NCBI RefSeq assembly: GCF_022965805.1
Contig: NC_133110.1
Coordinates: forward strand, 29,818,668-29,882,667
Source of the DNA: Primulina eburnea
Taxonomy: Eukaryota > Streptophyta > Magnoliopsida > Lamiales > Gesneriaceae
Direction: 5' to 3'
Length of the DNA stretch: 64,000 nt
The notes under the pieces were generated by a model. The model worked only from the letters and a program-made list of their open reading frames with translations, was not told where the DNA came from and did no database searches. Each line of letters begins with the position of its first letter. The first letter of the stretch is position 1. This document shows positions 1-11,754 of the stretch, one piece after another. Position numbers and translations under genes: made by a program.

Positions 1-507
1 GTGAAATTTAAATGGGCCAAAATATTTTTGGTGAAAAATGATTTTTGGGCCCTTAAGTTTAAATTTACAATTGTTGCACATATTTTCTCATAAAATAAAT
101 AATTGAAGTTGGACTTTAATTATTTATAGTAAATTGTGATTTACAAGAAATTCGATTATAAATAAATTAATTTGAAAGTAGACAAAGGTGTTTGTATACT
201 TTGTTAATTTAATTTATAATTGTGGCGGTTAGTGATTGGATCAATATATATAATATTGGATCAATTAATTATAGTGATAATTAATTGATGGTGTATGATA
301 TGTGATATTATGCATGAAGGATGATCAAAAGCCCAAGCCCAATTTGCTAGGTGTATGCTAGGATATTTGTGTTGAATGATTGTAATAATTATCAATTTAA
401 AGTGGGCTTGGTTTATGGCCTGTTCCCACCCCATGAGATGTATCCTTATGTGCCATGGATATTTAATTGTAAATATTAGAATAGTGGAAGATCAAGATTA
501 TGCACCT
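1..507 (+). mobile_element. Copia family E leader fragment (relic)
   Basis: This AT-rich stretch has no gene. It matches, with scattered substitutions and small indels, the untranslated leader of copia element E at about 29603-30106. Shared landmarks are the aatgggccaaaatattt start, the gacaaaggtgtttgtatac segment and the gcccaagcccaatttgct segment. The match stops abruptly at gatcaagatt near 507, where gypsy gag sequence begins. It is therefore a piece of a second family E copy whose LTR must lie to the left of the window or be lost. The first codons of the frame opening at 376 lie in this leader and are not a real protein start. Confidence 0.75.
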
Positions 508-1618
508 TATGTTCCTCCACCGAAAAGGAATTTAGAAGATTTATTGAATTCTTTCATTGCAAAGCAAGAGTCTATCAATACTCAAACTGCTCAAACCATG
601 ACATATTTGAAAGATACTCTTGCTAAATTTGCATCTGCACTTAATGTTCATGAAAAAAGTAAATTTCCTTCACAACCTCTGCCTAATCCCAAGGATCATC
701 ATTCACAAACTGGAACTTCTGGAACTCAACCGATGGATCAGGTAAAATCTGTTATTACCCTTCGAAGTGGTAAGGTTGTGGAAAAATCCATTCTTGAACT
801 TTGTGAAGATGATGATAAATCAACTTCAAAGGGTAAGGAAGTGGAACCCATAACTTGTGAAGAGGAGGTTCAACAGACAGTGTCACCACCATTCCCTCAT
901 GCATTGAAAAATACAAAAAAAATCAAATTTGAATTCTGATATATATGATATTTTTAAACAAGTAAAAGTTAATATTCCTTTATTAGATGCAATAAAACAG
1001 GTACCATCATATGCCAAATTTTTGAAAGACTTGTGCACTGTGAAAAGAAAATTGAATATGAAAAAGAAAGCATTTTTAGCCGAACAAGTAAGTGCAATCA
1101 TTCAAAATAATAATACTTTAAAATACAAAGACCCAGGTTGTCCTACTATTCTTGTTTTATTTGAGAACAAAAAATTAAAAAAGCATTGCTTGACCTTGGA
1201 GCTAGTGTGAATTTACTTCCATATTCAGTTTATCAAGAACTCAATCTAGGCGAGTTAAAACCTACTTCGGTAACACTTTTACTTGCTGATAGATTTGTTA
1301 AAGTGCCAAGAGGTATGATAGAAGACGTGTTGGTCCAAGTTGATAACTTTGTATATCCTGTCGATTTTATAGTTTTAGATACACAACCTATTGAAGCTTG
1401 TAATGCAATTCCTGTAATTTTAGGTCGTCCATTTTTAGCAACTTCTAATGCTCTTATAAATTGCAGGAATGGAATAATGAAGTTGTCATTTGGTAACATG
1501 ACCTTGGAGCTTAATGTGTTTAATCTTTGTAAGCAACCACATGACAAAAGAAGATGAAAGTGAAGATGTAAATCTTATTGAAACTCTTGTTGAAGAAAAC
1601 ATTCAAGAAGAGAGTACT
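508..1618 (+). pseudogene. Decayed Ty3/gypsy gag-protease fragment
   Basis: Three overlapping frames (to 939, 929-1210 and 1186-1557) together read as the C-terminal part of a plant gypsy Gag followed by the aspartic protease. Visible marks are a VITLRSGK motif typical of the region upstream of protease in Athila/Tat-like elements, a lysine-rich SYAKFLKDL segment, the protease active-site region LDLGASVNLLPYS (Asp-Leu-Gly in place of Asp-Ser/Thr-Gly), and a downstream VILGRPFLAT strand. The frame is broken twice, near 915-930 and near 1165-1185, both in A-runs, so it is a pseudogene. The N-terminal half of Gag is missing (replaced by copia leader before 508) and everything after protease is missing (a TRIM LTR starts at 1619). 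Lineage assignment to Athila/Tat is from motif memory. Confidence 0.8.
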
Positions 1619-1640
1619 TGATGTGTCCCACATCGGTTAG
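1619..1640 (+). repeat. TRIM left LTR, first part
   Basis: Starts TGATGTGTCCCACATCGG and is cut at 1640 by insertion of element A. It continues after A at 25473. The intact right copy of the same LTR is at 25827-25936, with the same start apart from one base. Confidence 0.75.
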
Positions 1641-3529
1641 TGTGGGGACCCGGACGCTAATCATCTTCTTAATCATCTTTGGGATTTAATTATCAATTAA
1701 GATAAACAGGGTCTAAAAAAAAATTTCTTTTCAAATGTAAATGCGGAAGGTAATGGAATCAATATATTATACAAACCAGTATAATAATACAAGTCTTGTA
1801 CAACATGCTTCTAGTTCAAACTAGTTTAAGGTTCAAATACTAAATTTCAAGTATTAAACCAACTCTACAATAAGTCCGGAATCACAACGCTAAACTCGTC
1901 TTCTCTCATCATCTTCTTGACCCCGATCTTGTCCCACCTGTTGTCATGCACACACACAAAACAAGACAACAGCCGGATACTCCGGTGAGATATAAATATC
2001 CCAGTATAAAACATGATAAACATGCATGAACGCAATATAAATCATAAAGCATACTATCATGCATAAAATCAATAACAATAGGTTCCATGGTCTATGAAAC
2101 TAAATCAGATAAGCATGCAATGACAATGGTTCCCAAAATCTCTGAAATTACAATAAAATAAGCATGCAAGTAATAACAATGGATTCCCTGGTCTAGGAAC
2201 CAATCTATCTAAACATGCTAGTCAAATCAAATCATGTCTTGACTCGACTCGATTCTAACTCTAGGGATCCCGGTGTGAAAAAGACGTCAATGGCTGTCAC
2301 CTACCCTCCCAATCGGGTTGACTGTACGTCTTATTCCTAGACTTCGGTCTGATCTATATCGACATCTACAATAGGAGAGGTGATCTTCCCCTAAGCTGCG
2401 TTATCACCGAAGGTCTAGAAGTCTGACTGTTCTATCAAGACTCTCCTATCTTAAATGCAATGCATATCAATCTATAAACAAAGCATAAACATCTCAAAAG
2501 ATTTGAATACAAATTCTATAAACAAATCATAATATAGATAATCATTCTAGTATGTGATTTTGGTTGGGAAACTCAAATTAGATCTCATTTGAGTTGTATC
2601 TCCCCAAACAACACATGAATTATACATTTGTCTTCCTGGTCTGACGAAGACGAAGTCTAGTATCCCAATCTGTCCATATCAAGCTGATAATGACAATCAT
2701 ATACATACAATATCAGTATATAACTAAATTCAAAACCTGTTCTGATCAATACTCAAATCAGTAATAACCTCATTCTAATATCAATTCTTAATCAATTCAA
2801 CTATGAAAATCTTAACAATTGTATAAACAGTCTATTCTTTAATCTGACTTCAATTATACAATGTCTACTGTAGCAGAAACATCTTATCTGATTCATATTC
2901 AATTATGACAATATCATAAAATCAAATAATGTCTAAACATAACAAAACTTATGTCCAGTTGAAGCCTGCGTCGATAGGAACACAGTACCGAAGTCGGATT
3001 CAAAATCGGACGGACGGATTTCTCCAAAAGGCGTAAGGATTTTCGAAGGAACTCTCGAGCTTCTTCTCACGTTTCCTTTTTCTTTCTGATGGAGAATGGC
3101 TGGTGCATACATATATATATCCATCTCGTGCATGCGAGGCAAGTGGCGTCGTGCATGTTCTGCACGTTGCACCGCGGGTGCGGTCTTTTTTGCACCGCGG
3201 GTGCGCTCAGTGTTCTGATCCATATCCATTTTCTGAAAAACCAAGACCGCGGGTGCGGTGGCTTTTATACCGCGGGTGCGGTGACCTCACCGGAGCAACA
3301 CCGCGGATGCGGTCTTGTCTAGCACCACGGGTGCGGTGTGACTACTGGAAAATTGTTCCATTTTCTGCCCATGCACCGCGGGTGCAGTCATGTCTGGCAC
3401 CGCGGGTGCGGTCTTACTTTGGCAATAAATTTAAGTTTCGCCACATCGTTTCTCTCCTTCTGTTCTTGCATTTCTTATTTATACAATATAATCCATTCAG
3501 ATATATTAACAAGAATCTCGGGCATTACA
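1641..3529 (-). repeat. Element A 3' LTR (1889 bp)
   Basis: Matches 7454-7586 plus 23710-25467. In plus orientation it begins tgtggggacccgg and ends cgggcattaca, directly followed by the polypurine tract complement. It contains a cluster of eight GC-rich near-palindromic motifs (3171-3412). Short frames in it (for example 3103-3615 and 2933-3244) only reflect those repeats and are not genes. Confidence 0.88.
3171..3412 (-). promoter_or_regulatory. U3 motif cluster, element A 3' LTR
   Basis: Eight copies of a 14-bp motif, in plus orientation accgcgggtgcggt and variants, at 3171, 3194, 3246, 3269, 3300, 3324, about 3374 and 3399. In element sense the motif is ACCGCACCCGCGGT: five-base arms around a four-base loop. 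The cluster lies about 120-360 bp from the sense LTR start, that is in U3. A repeated enhancer-like element is an inference from position, copy number and conservation in B, C and D. Confidence 0.6.
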
Positions 3530-3544
3530 TTTCTCCCCCTCTTA
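3530..3544 (-). other. Element A polypurine tract
   Basis: Plus strand tttctccccctctta, in element sense a purine run ending exactly at the 3' LTR start. The same tract abuts the B LTR at 9741. Confidence 0.8.
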
Positions 3545-6189
3545 GATCTGAGTTCGTCCTCGAACTGACAAGTAATCAATTTATATATATTAGAAGAAAT
3601 GTAAACAGAGTTTAAATCAGAAACTCATCTTAATGAATCCACTCTGAAATCTCAATCTTTTATTAGGACAACTCTACTGAACTTTCAACAGAGGAAAAAT
3701 CTTCATTCTGAATTCTCTTACTTCTATTAATTCTAGTTCCAACATGGAATAATAATTCAAAAGGTAAGATCTCATAATACCCTTCGAATAATTCTGATAG
3801 AATCAATCGTATATATATTGGTTATACAACATCTGTATATACCAATCAATAATTTGTAACCAATCACTATCACCCTCTGTTACAAACTTTATCCCGATCA
3901 AGGATATATTAAATCTTCGTCCCCAAATACCAATCGTTATTATCTGACGTTGGTATATTAAATCTGTCTGGTCTGAGCTATTTTCATTCTCTTCTGAATT
4001 AGCTACATTTTCTTGGTCATATATCTGACCGAATCAGATCCTATCTCAGGTATCTCCGAGATATTATTTTTATAACAAAGAAATCCGCAGTATTCACTGT
4101 ACAATGTCTCGTCTGTAGCTATCTCAGTATTAGTTTGATAGCTATCATTACACAATAATTCATATAGTGACACTATATCATGTCAACTAGTGCTAGCATC
4201 CAGCACTACAGCTCTACAAATATCTTCCAATATCTGGATAGAACGCTCTAGCTATCTGTCAGTCGGTGGATAATATGTGAATGAGTTCATGGTATGTTCT
4301 GCCATAATTACAAACTCAATCAAGATTCACAATCTGATAGAATCTACTTCTACATTTTGGTCAATCTGACCATTTATCTGACACCGATCTTTGTCATCTG
4401 GTCATGTTTGTACATCATTTTGTACAAACTAATAGATATAGATTAGACAATCTATCAATCACAATCATATCATATCACACTCTGGAAAGTATTGCAGTGG
4501 TCTCATTACGAATTTCATCGAAATATACTCTCCATGTCTAGTCAGAAATACACAAATTCTGTAATAATTCTTCTGATTTCTATCTTTTTGTCTTCATTTA
4601 TTGACAATTCATACATTTCAGTACAATTTCTGTCAACATTTCAGTACAAATTTTGTCACAACTGATTTAATCTGTCTATATCAAAACTGTCTGTTTGAAT
4701 ATCATTCATTCTCAGTCACAACCATGACAACTGAAGTCACTACGGCGCATTTCTGACACTATCTGTGATTTCAGATTCAAACTATTCGACATAAACAGAT
4801 CAGTTAATAATATAAATTAAAGAAAAATACCTACCTGGTATTCGGCTCTGACTATCGATATCAAATTCTGTTATACAATTCTGAAACATTTGACATCACA
4901 AGATAATTATTCTCACACAGTAAAAATCATATATCTGTCACTCTGATCGATACTCTGCTTTGATTATCAAAATTAAGTTCTGAACATTCTGATCAGATTT
5001 CTGAACTGCTGTAATTCTCAACGGTTCACAATGATCTGTATCAAATACGGCTGTAGAAATACAATAATACTCAGGCAGACACAAAACAACGATCGTATAA
5101 AATAATCCGCTAACCTCAGCAATTCTGATTTTCTGGCATTTCTGTAATTTCTGATCTTTCTGATATCGATATCGTTATCATTCACTGATCACAATCTCAA
5201 CTGTGTCAAAATCTATCGGTATACTAACTTCAGATATCACATACTCTGAATACAATCTGTTTCAATCGGATTCATATCTGACAAATTTCTGTATGCAATA
5301 CTCACAGTTCTTAGAGTGTTCAATTCAATTTTCAGTTATTCGATTCAATCAGTCAGATGCTGCGAGTATATCAAAATATCATAGATACAACAAGCATAAA
5401 ATCAACAGAATATCTCTGAACATACTGAAACATGCCAAAGAGAAACACTAAATCATATGTAATTCCTGGTCGATATTCTTCTACTAATCTTTCAATTCTT
5501 TCTGTGTCATTCTGTACACTCAATATCATTCTGTACTGAATTCTAATAAATCAAACAGTACTTAATTTCGATTCAATTCTGAAATCTATCTTTCTGATAT
5601 AAATCAAATCTAAAATCTTATTTGGCAAATATCAGCCAACTCGTATATTATTGGCAAATCTGCCAATGCTAGACTCGATTTCAGTACATCTACTGAATAC
5701 ATAAGGATACCATATGTCCTTTTCTGTAACAATCGAGTCATAGACACCACAGATATTAAAGGAATTCTAATCTAGAATCCTTATCGTGAAATCTCTATTC
5801 ATCAGTCATATCTGGTCTAAATCTTATACTTTCCTAAAAGGAATCTATAATAACTCTGTACTTGTTCCGCATATTAATATTAATAATGCGATCAAATCGG
5901 AAATACAAGTACAATCTAGTCTAACTCGATTTCATTCTCATCTTACTGTAGTGTACAATATTTCACAGAAATTTCTGATATCACCATTTCCCCAAAAAGG
6001 TAAGGAAATCAATACTACAGTATAAACAGACCCAATAAATACAGCATATCTCCATGCATCTCAGTCAAAGATAATCGTAAGGAATGCATTAGTATATATC
6101 AATACATATGCAATATAATCATAAAAGAACAATACCTGTTACTATATCATCAAGTGTCTCTTGGGTCTGTTCCTCGATCACTACCACCA
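3545..6189 (-). pseudogene. Element A decayed pol region
   Basis: About 2.6 kb without any useful open frame, rich in ctgat and tctga words. Large parts align with the corresponding region of element B, so it is a shared family feature. Read on the minus strand, short peptides echo a gypsy integrase: around 4540-4490 a Trp-x-x-Tyr-x-Asp stretch fits the start of the catalytic core, and just downstream an Ile-Asp-Arg-Leu stretch fits the [12 protein letters not shown] segment of C and D. The end near 3560 resembles the tail of C and D before the polypurine tract. I infer a pol that had already decayed when the family spread. Individual frames here (5203-5451, 5786-6025) are not supported as genes. 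Confidence 0.5.
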
Positions 6190-7043
6190 GATGATCCTGA
6201 TCCCTGAAATCTTCGGGAACCTCTCTGTGGACAAACTCTTGCAAAATGTCTCGGCTGTTTACAGATATTTCAACTACCAGTCACTCCCTGGCATTGCTCT
6301 GTGGAATGTCTCCCTCCACAAGTTCTGCAATACACTCCAGTATAACTCGGACTAGAACCACTGGAGCTAGATGAACCACTCAGTCTGTTCCCCAACTTCT
6401 TAAACTGTTTCTTTCGAGTTTTCAGCAAATCTTGCTTTCCACTCGTGCTGCCGCGATCGAATCGAAGAGGGGATTGCTGTGTCTGGGCTTGTATCGCACA
6501 TACCCTTGTTAATTGTCTAATCAGACTCGCCTCCGCTCTCTTCGCTTTACTCAAGGCATCAGCAAAATGGTGGGGTCGCTGCATATTCATCAATGCAACT
6601 ATCTCCGAGTTCAATCCTCTGATGAACTAATCCGCCATAGCTTCATCATTCCCAATTATATTAGGAGCAAAACGTAGTAGAGTAGAGAATTTAGCCACAT
6701 ATTCTTCAATATTCAGTTGACCTTGTCTCAAATTTTCAAACTCTGCTTTCTTGTCCTCTCGGTACGAAACTGAGAAAAATCTTCGATAAAATTCAGTTCT
6801 GAATATTTCCCACGAAATCACCGTACCTCTCTGTTCTAACATTCTTTTACTTGTAATCCACCAACTCCTGGCTACTTCTCGTAACTGGTTAAGCACCATC
6901 TTAACTCTCTGTTCATCTGTACAATCAAGTAAATTAAATAGTATTTCTATGTCATCAAACCAGTTCTCACAATCTTCAGACGTCTCGGTACCACTCAGAA
7001 TCGGCGGCTGCAATAACTAAAACTCTTTCAACTTTGTTTCCAT
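6190..7043 (-). pseudogene. Element A gag pseudogene
   Basis: The same Gag as in element B, read from an ATG at 7043. Three in-frame stops break it: TAG at 7017-7019 (codon 9), TAG at 6627-6629 (a Gln codon in B's copy) and TGA at 6270-6272. The TGA replaces the first Cys codon of the last zinc knuckle. The two long open pieces, 6627-7013 and 6270-6614, are in the same frame. They carry the retrotransposon Gag core (SWWITSKR, FRTEFYRRFF, LRFAPNI), a Ser-rich linker and a knuckle-like CRTCGGRHSTEQC. Sequence after the last stop still matches B's KQPGHFARVC segment, so the loss is by point mutation, not deletion. Confidence 0.85.
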
Positions 7044-7436
7044 CTGAATCTCCGATACATCTATCTGTTCAATCGAAGTGCTACCCCTTTCTGGAATTCT
7101 TCTAGGAGGTATATCTGATTACCAAAACCATTAGTAACCTAAATACTACAAATATGTTCCATTCTTTCTCGGATCATCTTACTGCTGATCATGAATCAGA
7201 TCTGATTCATACTCAATAATACATCATACCAATTCAAATAAGATAATCAGGTAACATGTATTTTAAAGCAGTAAAACATAGTATCATGCTAGCAAACACC
7301 ATGTAAGTCAACATATAATAAATCTCATGCTAGCAATCACATGTAAGGAAAGAAAATTCAATCTACCCCGCTCATTATCTTCTGTCTCATCTAAAGGATC
7401 TATCAGTTCTGACTATCTCAGTCTAAATGATCTATC

Positions 7437-7448
7437 ACTCTGATACCA
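7437..7448 (-). other. Element A primer-binding site
   Basis: Minus strand TGGTATCAGAGT, matching the 3' end complement of initiator tRNA-Met except for the last base. It lies 5 bp from the 5' LTR that starts at 7454. Confidence 0.85.
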
Positions 7449-7453
7449 ACTGT

Positions 7454-7586
7454 TGTGGGGACCCGGACGCTAATCATCTTCTTAATCATCTTTGGGATTT
7501 AATTATCAATAAAGATAAACAGGGTCTAAAAAAATATTTTCTTTTCAAATGTAAATGCGGAAGGTAATGGAATCAATCTATTATAC
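7454..7586 (-). repeat. Element A 5' LTR, first part
   Basis: Matches 1641-1768 of the 3' LTR with a few substitutions. It is interrupted at 7586 by element B. The 5-bp duplication tatac ends it at 7582-7586 and recurs at 23705-23709 where the LTR resumes. Confidence 0.9.
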
Positions 7587-9740
7587 TGTGGGGACCCGGG
7601 CTCTAACTCAATTCTTTTGGGATTTATTGGATCTTTGCTCGAAAATGTGGGTCAAATTTTTGCTTTTAACATGAATTCAAATGCATAATTAAAGCATAAC
7701 ATGTCTCTATATTAATTAGACAACATAGTGTACATACAAGTCTGTCTAGTACATTCATACGCTAGTGTTTAAATACCAACTACAAATATCAATAGTACAA
7801 GTCTAATAAGCAAACACTAGAAATCTTCAACGCCCGAGATCTCCACGCTATCATCAATCTCTCATCTAGCTCGAGACCCAGATCCTGCCCCACCTGTTGC
7901 CATGCACACATACAGACACGACAACAGCCGGATAACTTCGGTGAGAACAAATCCCAGTATAAAACATGGTAAGCATGTACAGAAACAATCTAAATCATAA
8001 AACATGCTATCATGAACATATTCAAAAGTAATAGATTTCATAATCTATGAAATCAAATCAAAATAAGCATGCAACCCAATTCAGATACACATGCAATCTA
8101 AATCAAGTCATATAAACATGCTGTCATGACTGAAAGCAATAAACATGGGGTTCATAGTCTATGAAACCACATTCATAACCACATGCAGTTCTAGTCAAAT
8201 CATGTCTAGACTCGACTCAACTATATCTCTAGGGATCCCGGGGTGAATAAGACGTCACTGTCTGTCACCTACCCTCCCAATCGGGGTGACGTACGTCTTA
8301 ATCCTAGACTTCGGTCATCTCTGTATCGAATAATCTACAATAGGAGGGTGTCTGCTCCTATGTAACGATACACCGAACGTCTAGAAGTCTGACTATCTGT
8401 CAAACTTTCCTATCTCAAATGCAATGTATAACAATCTGTAAACAAATCATGTTCATTTCAAAGGATTTGAATATAAAGTCTATAAACAAATCACAATTAT
8501 ATCAAAAGATAAACATAATCAAGTATGTGATTTTATTGGGAAACTCAAATGAGATCTGATTTGAGTTATATTTTCCCAGATATCACATGAATTATACCTT
8601 TGTCGTCCCGGTCTGACGAAGACGAAGTCTCGAAGTCAAATATGTCCATATCCAATCTGAAAGACAATATCGAATACATAGTATCAATGACTAACTCAAT
8701 TCACAATCTGTTCTGATCAATACTCAATTCAGTGGATAATCTGATCAATATCTGAACACTATACAATCTGACTCATATCAATGATATCACAATATAATCG
8801 AATTCATATCTGAATCTGAACAATCTAATTTAACTGATGTTTCGACGGCATAACAATACTGTCTCGATAACCCCGTCAGTCTAAACATCACAGATATAAT
8901 ATCAGACTTCGTAATCAATAACAATAACAGTCATAATCTCAATAACAATACAAATCTGACATGAAATCTCAGTCAAATCAACTCTGAAATTCATAACAAA
9001 TACAGAAACAATCTGTTCTTCAATCTGACTTCTATTATACAATATATACGGTAGCAGAAACGTCATATCTGATTCATATTCAATTCTGACAACATCATAA
9101 TTACAAAACATCTCAAAACGTAATAAAACTTACGTCCTTGTGTAGCTCGAGTCGAGAGGAGTTCGATACTGCGTTCGGATTCGAATTCTGATGCACGGAT
9201 TCTTCGAAATCACAATCTAAAAGGCGTAAGGATTTTTCCTCTCCAACCTTCGACCCTTTTCTGAAATTCTGAGAGAAACCACGCGTAACTATCATATATA
9301 TACTGCATGCAACCGAATAAAACGTGGCATAGTTTTTCTTGTTGCACGTAAGACCGCGGGTGCGGTGAGTGTAAGGAGCGCGGGTGCGCTCAAGCGGTGA
9401 TCCTAGCCATTCTCTCGGCAGCTCATACCGCGGGTGCGCTTCTTGCAAGACCGCGGGTGCGGTGTCATCAGCGCGGGTGCGCTCCGTCTAATACCGCGGG
9501 TGCGGTGTGTCTACGGGATTTGTACTTCATTTTCTGCACATGCACCGCGGGTGCGGTCGTGCTAGCACCGCGGGTGCGGTCGTGAAAACTTCTAAATTCT
9601 AGCTTTCTGATCATGCAACACCTGGTTTCTCAAATCTTTCTTCCCTCATTGCATGTCATGCATTCTCATATCTTTCGAGTCTTACATTAACGAAGATTAA
9701 CAATCTTGGTTTATCAATTCTATAATTCTTGGGCATTACA
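7587..9740 (-). repeat. Element B 3' LTR (2154 bp)
   Basis: Begins tgtggggacccgggctc and ends cttgggcattaca in plus orientation. The copy at 21551-23704 has the same length. It holds the GC motif cluster at 9353-9580. The frames at 8902-9111, 9113-9448 and 9397-9585 lie in the LTR and are not genes. Confidence 0.92.
9353..9580 (-). promoter_or_regulatory. U3 motif cluster, element B 3' LTR
   Basis: Eight copies of the accgcgggtgcggt motif (plus orientation) or its gcgcgggtgcgct variant within 228 bp. In element sense this is the same motif and orientation as in A, C and D, about 160-390 bp into the LTR. Confidence 0.6.
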
Positions 9741-9755
9741 TTTCTCCCCCTCTTA
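9741..9755 (-). other. Element B polypurine tract
   Basis: Plus strand tttctccccctctta directly next to the 3' LTR, identical to that of element A. Confidence 0.8.
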
Positions 9756-11749
9756 GATCTGAGTTCGTCCTCGAACTCTCAAGTAATCAATTCAGCTATA
9801 CGAGAAGAAATGTATACTCGAGTTCAACTCGAACTCAACTCTCTGATTCCAGTCTGGAATAAGAATTCATGGAGTATCCTATCATAATACTTCTTAAACT
9901 AACTCTGGCAGAATCAATCTTGCCACATTGGTTATACAACATCCGTATAAACCAATTACAGTTTATAATAAACAATACCATTAATTGTTCTCCCATCTGT
10001 TTATCCCAATCAAGGATATACTCAATCTTTATCTTTAAATGCCAATCGTCATCATCCGACGTTGGTTTATGACATTTGTTCTTTCTGAACTATCTTTATC
10101 TTCCTTCAAATTTCTTCAAGAGAAATAAAAATCGGTAGTATTCACTGTATACGGTCCTGACTCTAACTATCTCATTACCCATCTGGTAGGCTGATAGGTA
10201 TTGTCACGCAGTGATAATAAGTCATATCAATTAGTGCTAACATCTAGCACTCTATAATTCTACCAAAATCCTCCAATATCTGGATAAAATATATTCTGAC
10301 TGTCTGCCAATTTGTAACATAGTCTGAGAAGAAACTCATGATATACTCTGTCACGAGTACAAAATCAATCAGAAAATCACATTCTGATATACTCTATCTT
10401 AACATTCTGTTGATTCTGATCATTCCTCTGACATCAATCTGTGTCATCTGGTTTTTGTTTGTACGTTATCTGGTACAAACTAATAGATATAGATTGATCA
10501 ATCTGTCAATCATAATCATATTATCTTACCATCTGAAGTAAATGGCGGCAATTTCATTACAACAGCCATAGAAATGCACTCCCATTTCTATTTAGAAATA
10601 TACAAATTCTATAATAATCTTTTAATATTTATCTTTCTGTCTTTTCTGTTAGCGATTCAAACATATCAGTATGATTTCTGCCAACATTTCCGTACCAATT
10701 CTATTCTAACTGATTTAATCTGTTTATATCCAAACTGTCTGTTATCCGAATAACAACTGAATCCACTAACGTGCATGTCTGACACTATCTGTGATATCTG
10801 ATTCGAACTATTCGGCACAAACAATCAGTTAATAATATAAATCAAAGAAGAAATACCTACCTGGTATTCGGCTCTGACTCTCAATGTCAATTCTGTTATA
10901 CAATTCTGAAACACTCTGACACATTCTGATCTCATTTCTGAACTGCTGTAATTCTTTAAATTAACTCTGACACAATTGAACTGTATATAATCTCAACGGT
11001 TCACAACAATCTGTATCATATACGGATTCAAAACAACAGTAATATCCAATCAGATACGAAATAGCAGTAACCTATACAGATCTAGTGAGTTCAAGGAACT
11101 CATAAAAGGTAATCTCTGGCAATAAGATTGCTTCTGATTAATCAAACATGTCTTCATGTCATTCTGATCAACTGTTATATCTCATCTGCAAATAAAATAT
11201 GCTCCCCCAAAACGATATAAAAATATCTCAAATACTGATTTAGAACAATAACAATACCCAGCAGATATAAAGCAACAGTCGAATCAAATAATCTGCCCAA
11301 TCAGAAAAAATACATTTCTGAAATTTCTGATATTTCTGAACTTTCTGGTCTTTCTGACATCAGTCTCGTTCTCAGTTACTGATCTCTGTCTCAACTGTAT
11401 CGAAATCTATCTGTATACTAACTTCAGATATCGCATATTCTGAATACAATCTGTTTCAAGCGGAATTCTTATCTGAATAATTTCTATATACAATTCTCAC
11501 AATTCTCAGAATATTCAACAAAATCTTTAAACATTCAGTATAATTTCCAACTACTCGAGTCAATCAACCAGACACTGCAAATATATCCATATATCATAGA
11601 TATAACGAGTATAAATCTTCAGAATATCTCTAAACATACTGAGACATGCCAAAGAGAAACATTACTCCAATGTAACTCCTGTTCAGTATTCTGCTGTTAA
11701 TCTTTCAAATCGTTCAATTCGTTCTGTATCATTCTTGATATTCAATATC
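9756..11749 (-). pseudogene. Element B decayed pol, distal part
   Basis: No open frame of note. On the minus strand around 10590-10540 a Trp-Glu-Cys-Ile-Ser-Met stretch and a nearby Asp-Arg-Leu stretch correspond to the integrase core start (WEHITMDFV and VDRLTKSAH in C and D). A Trp-Asp segment near 10020-9990 may match YWDEVGE. The region aligns with element A's ruin, for example around ctacctggtattcggctctg at 4832 and 10858. It is interrupted by C at 11755, with the duplication attct at 11750-11754. Confidence 0.5.
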
Positions 11750-11754
11750 ATTCT

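Noticed and set aside
3103..3615. 170-residue frame with APRVRS repeats, and similar frames at 25041, 12143, 18221, 42611 and 48804
   Set aside because: Translation of the GC motif cluster in LTRs; no protein features, and the frames are not conserved between families.
9353..9580. CRISPR-like regularly spaced short repeats (also at 3171, 11955 and 42766)
   Set aside because: Repeat 11-14 bp, spacing irregular (20-50 bp), located in plant LTRs in every copy. This is a U3 motif cluster and not a CRISPR array.
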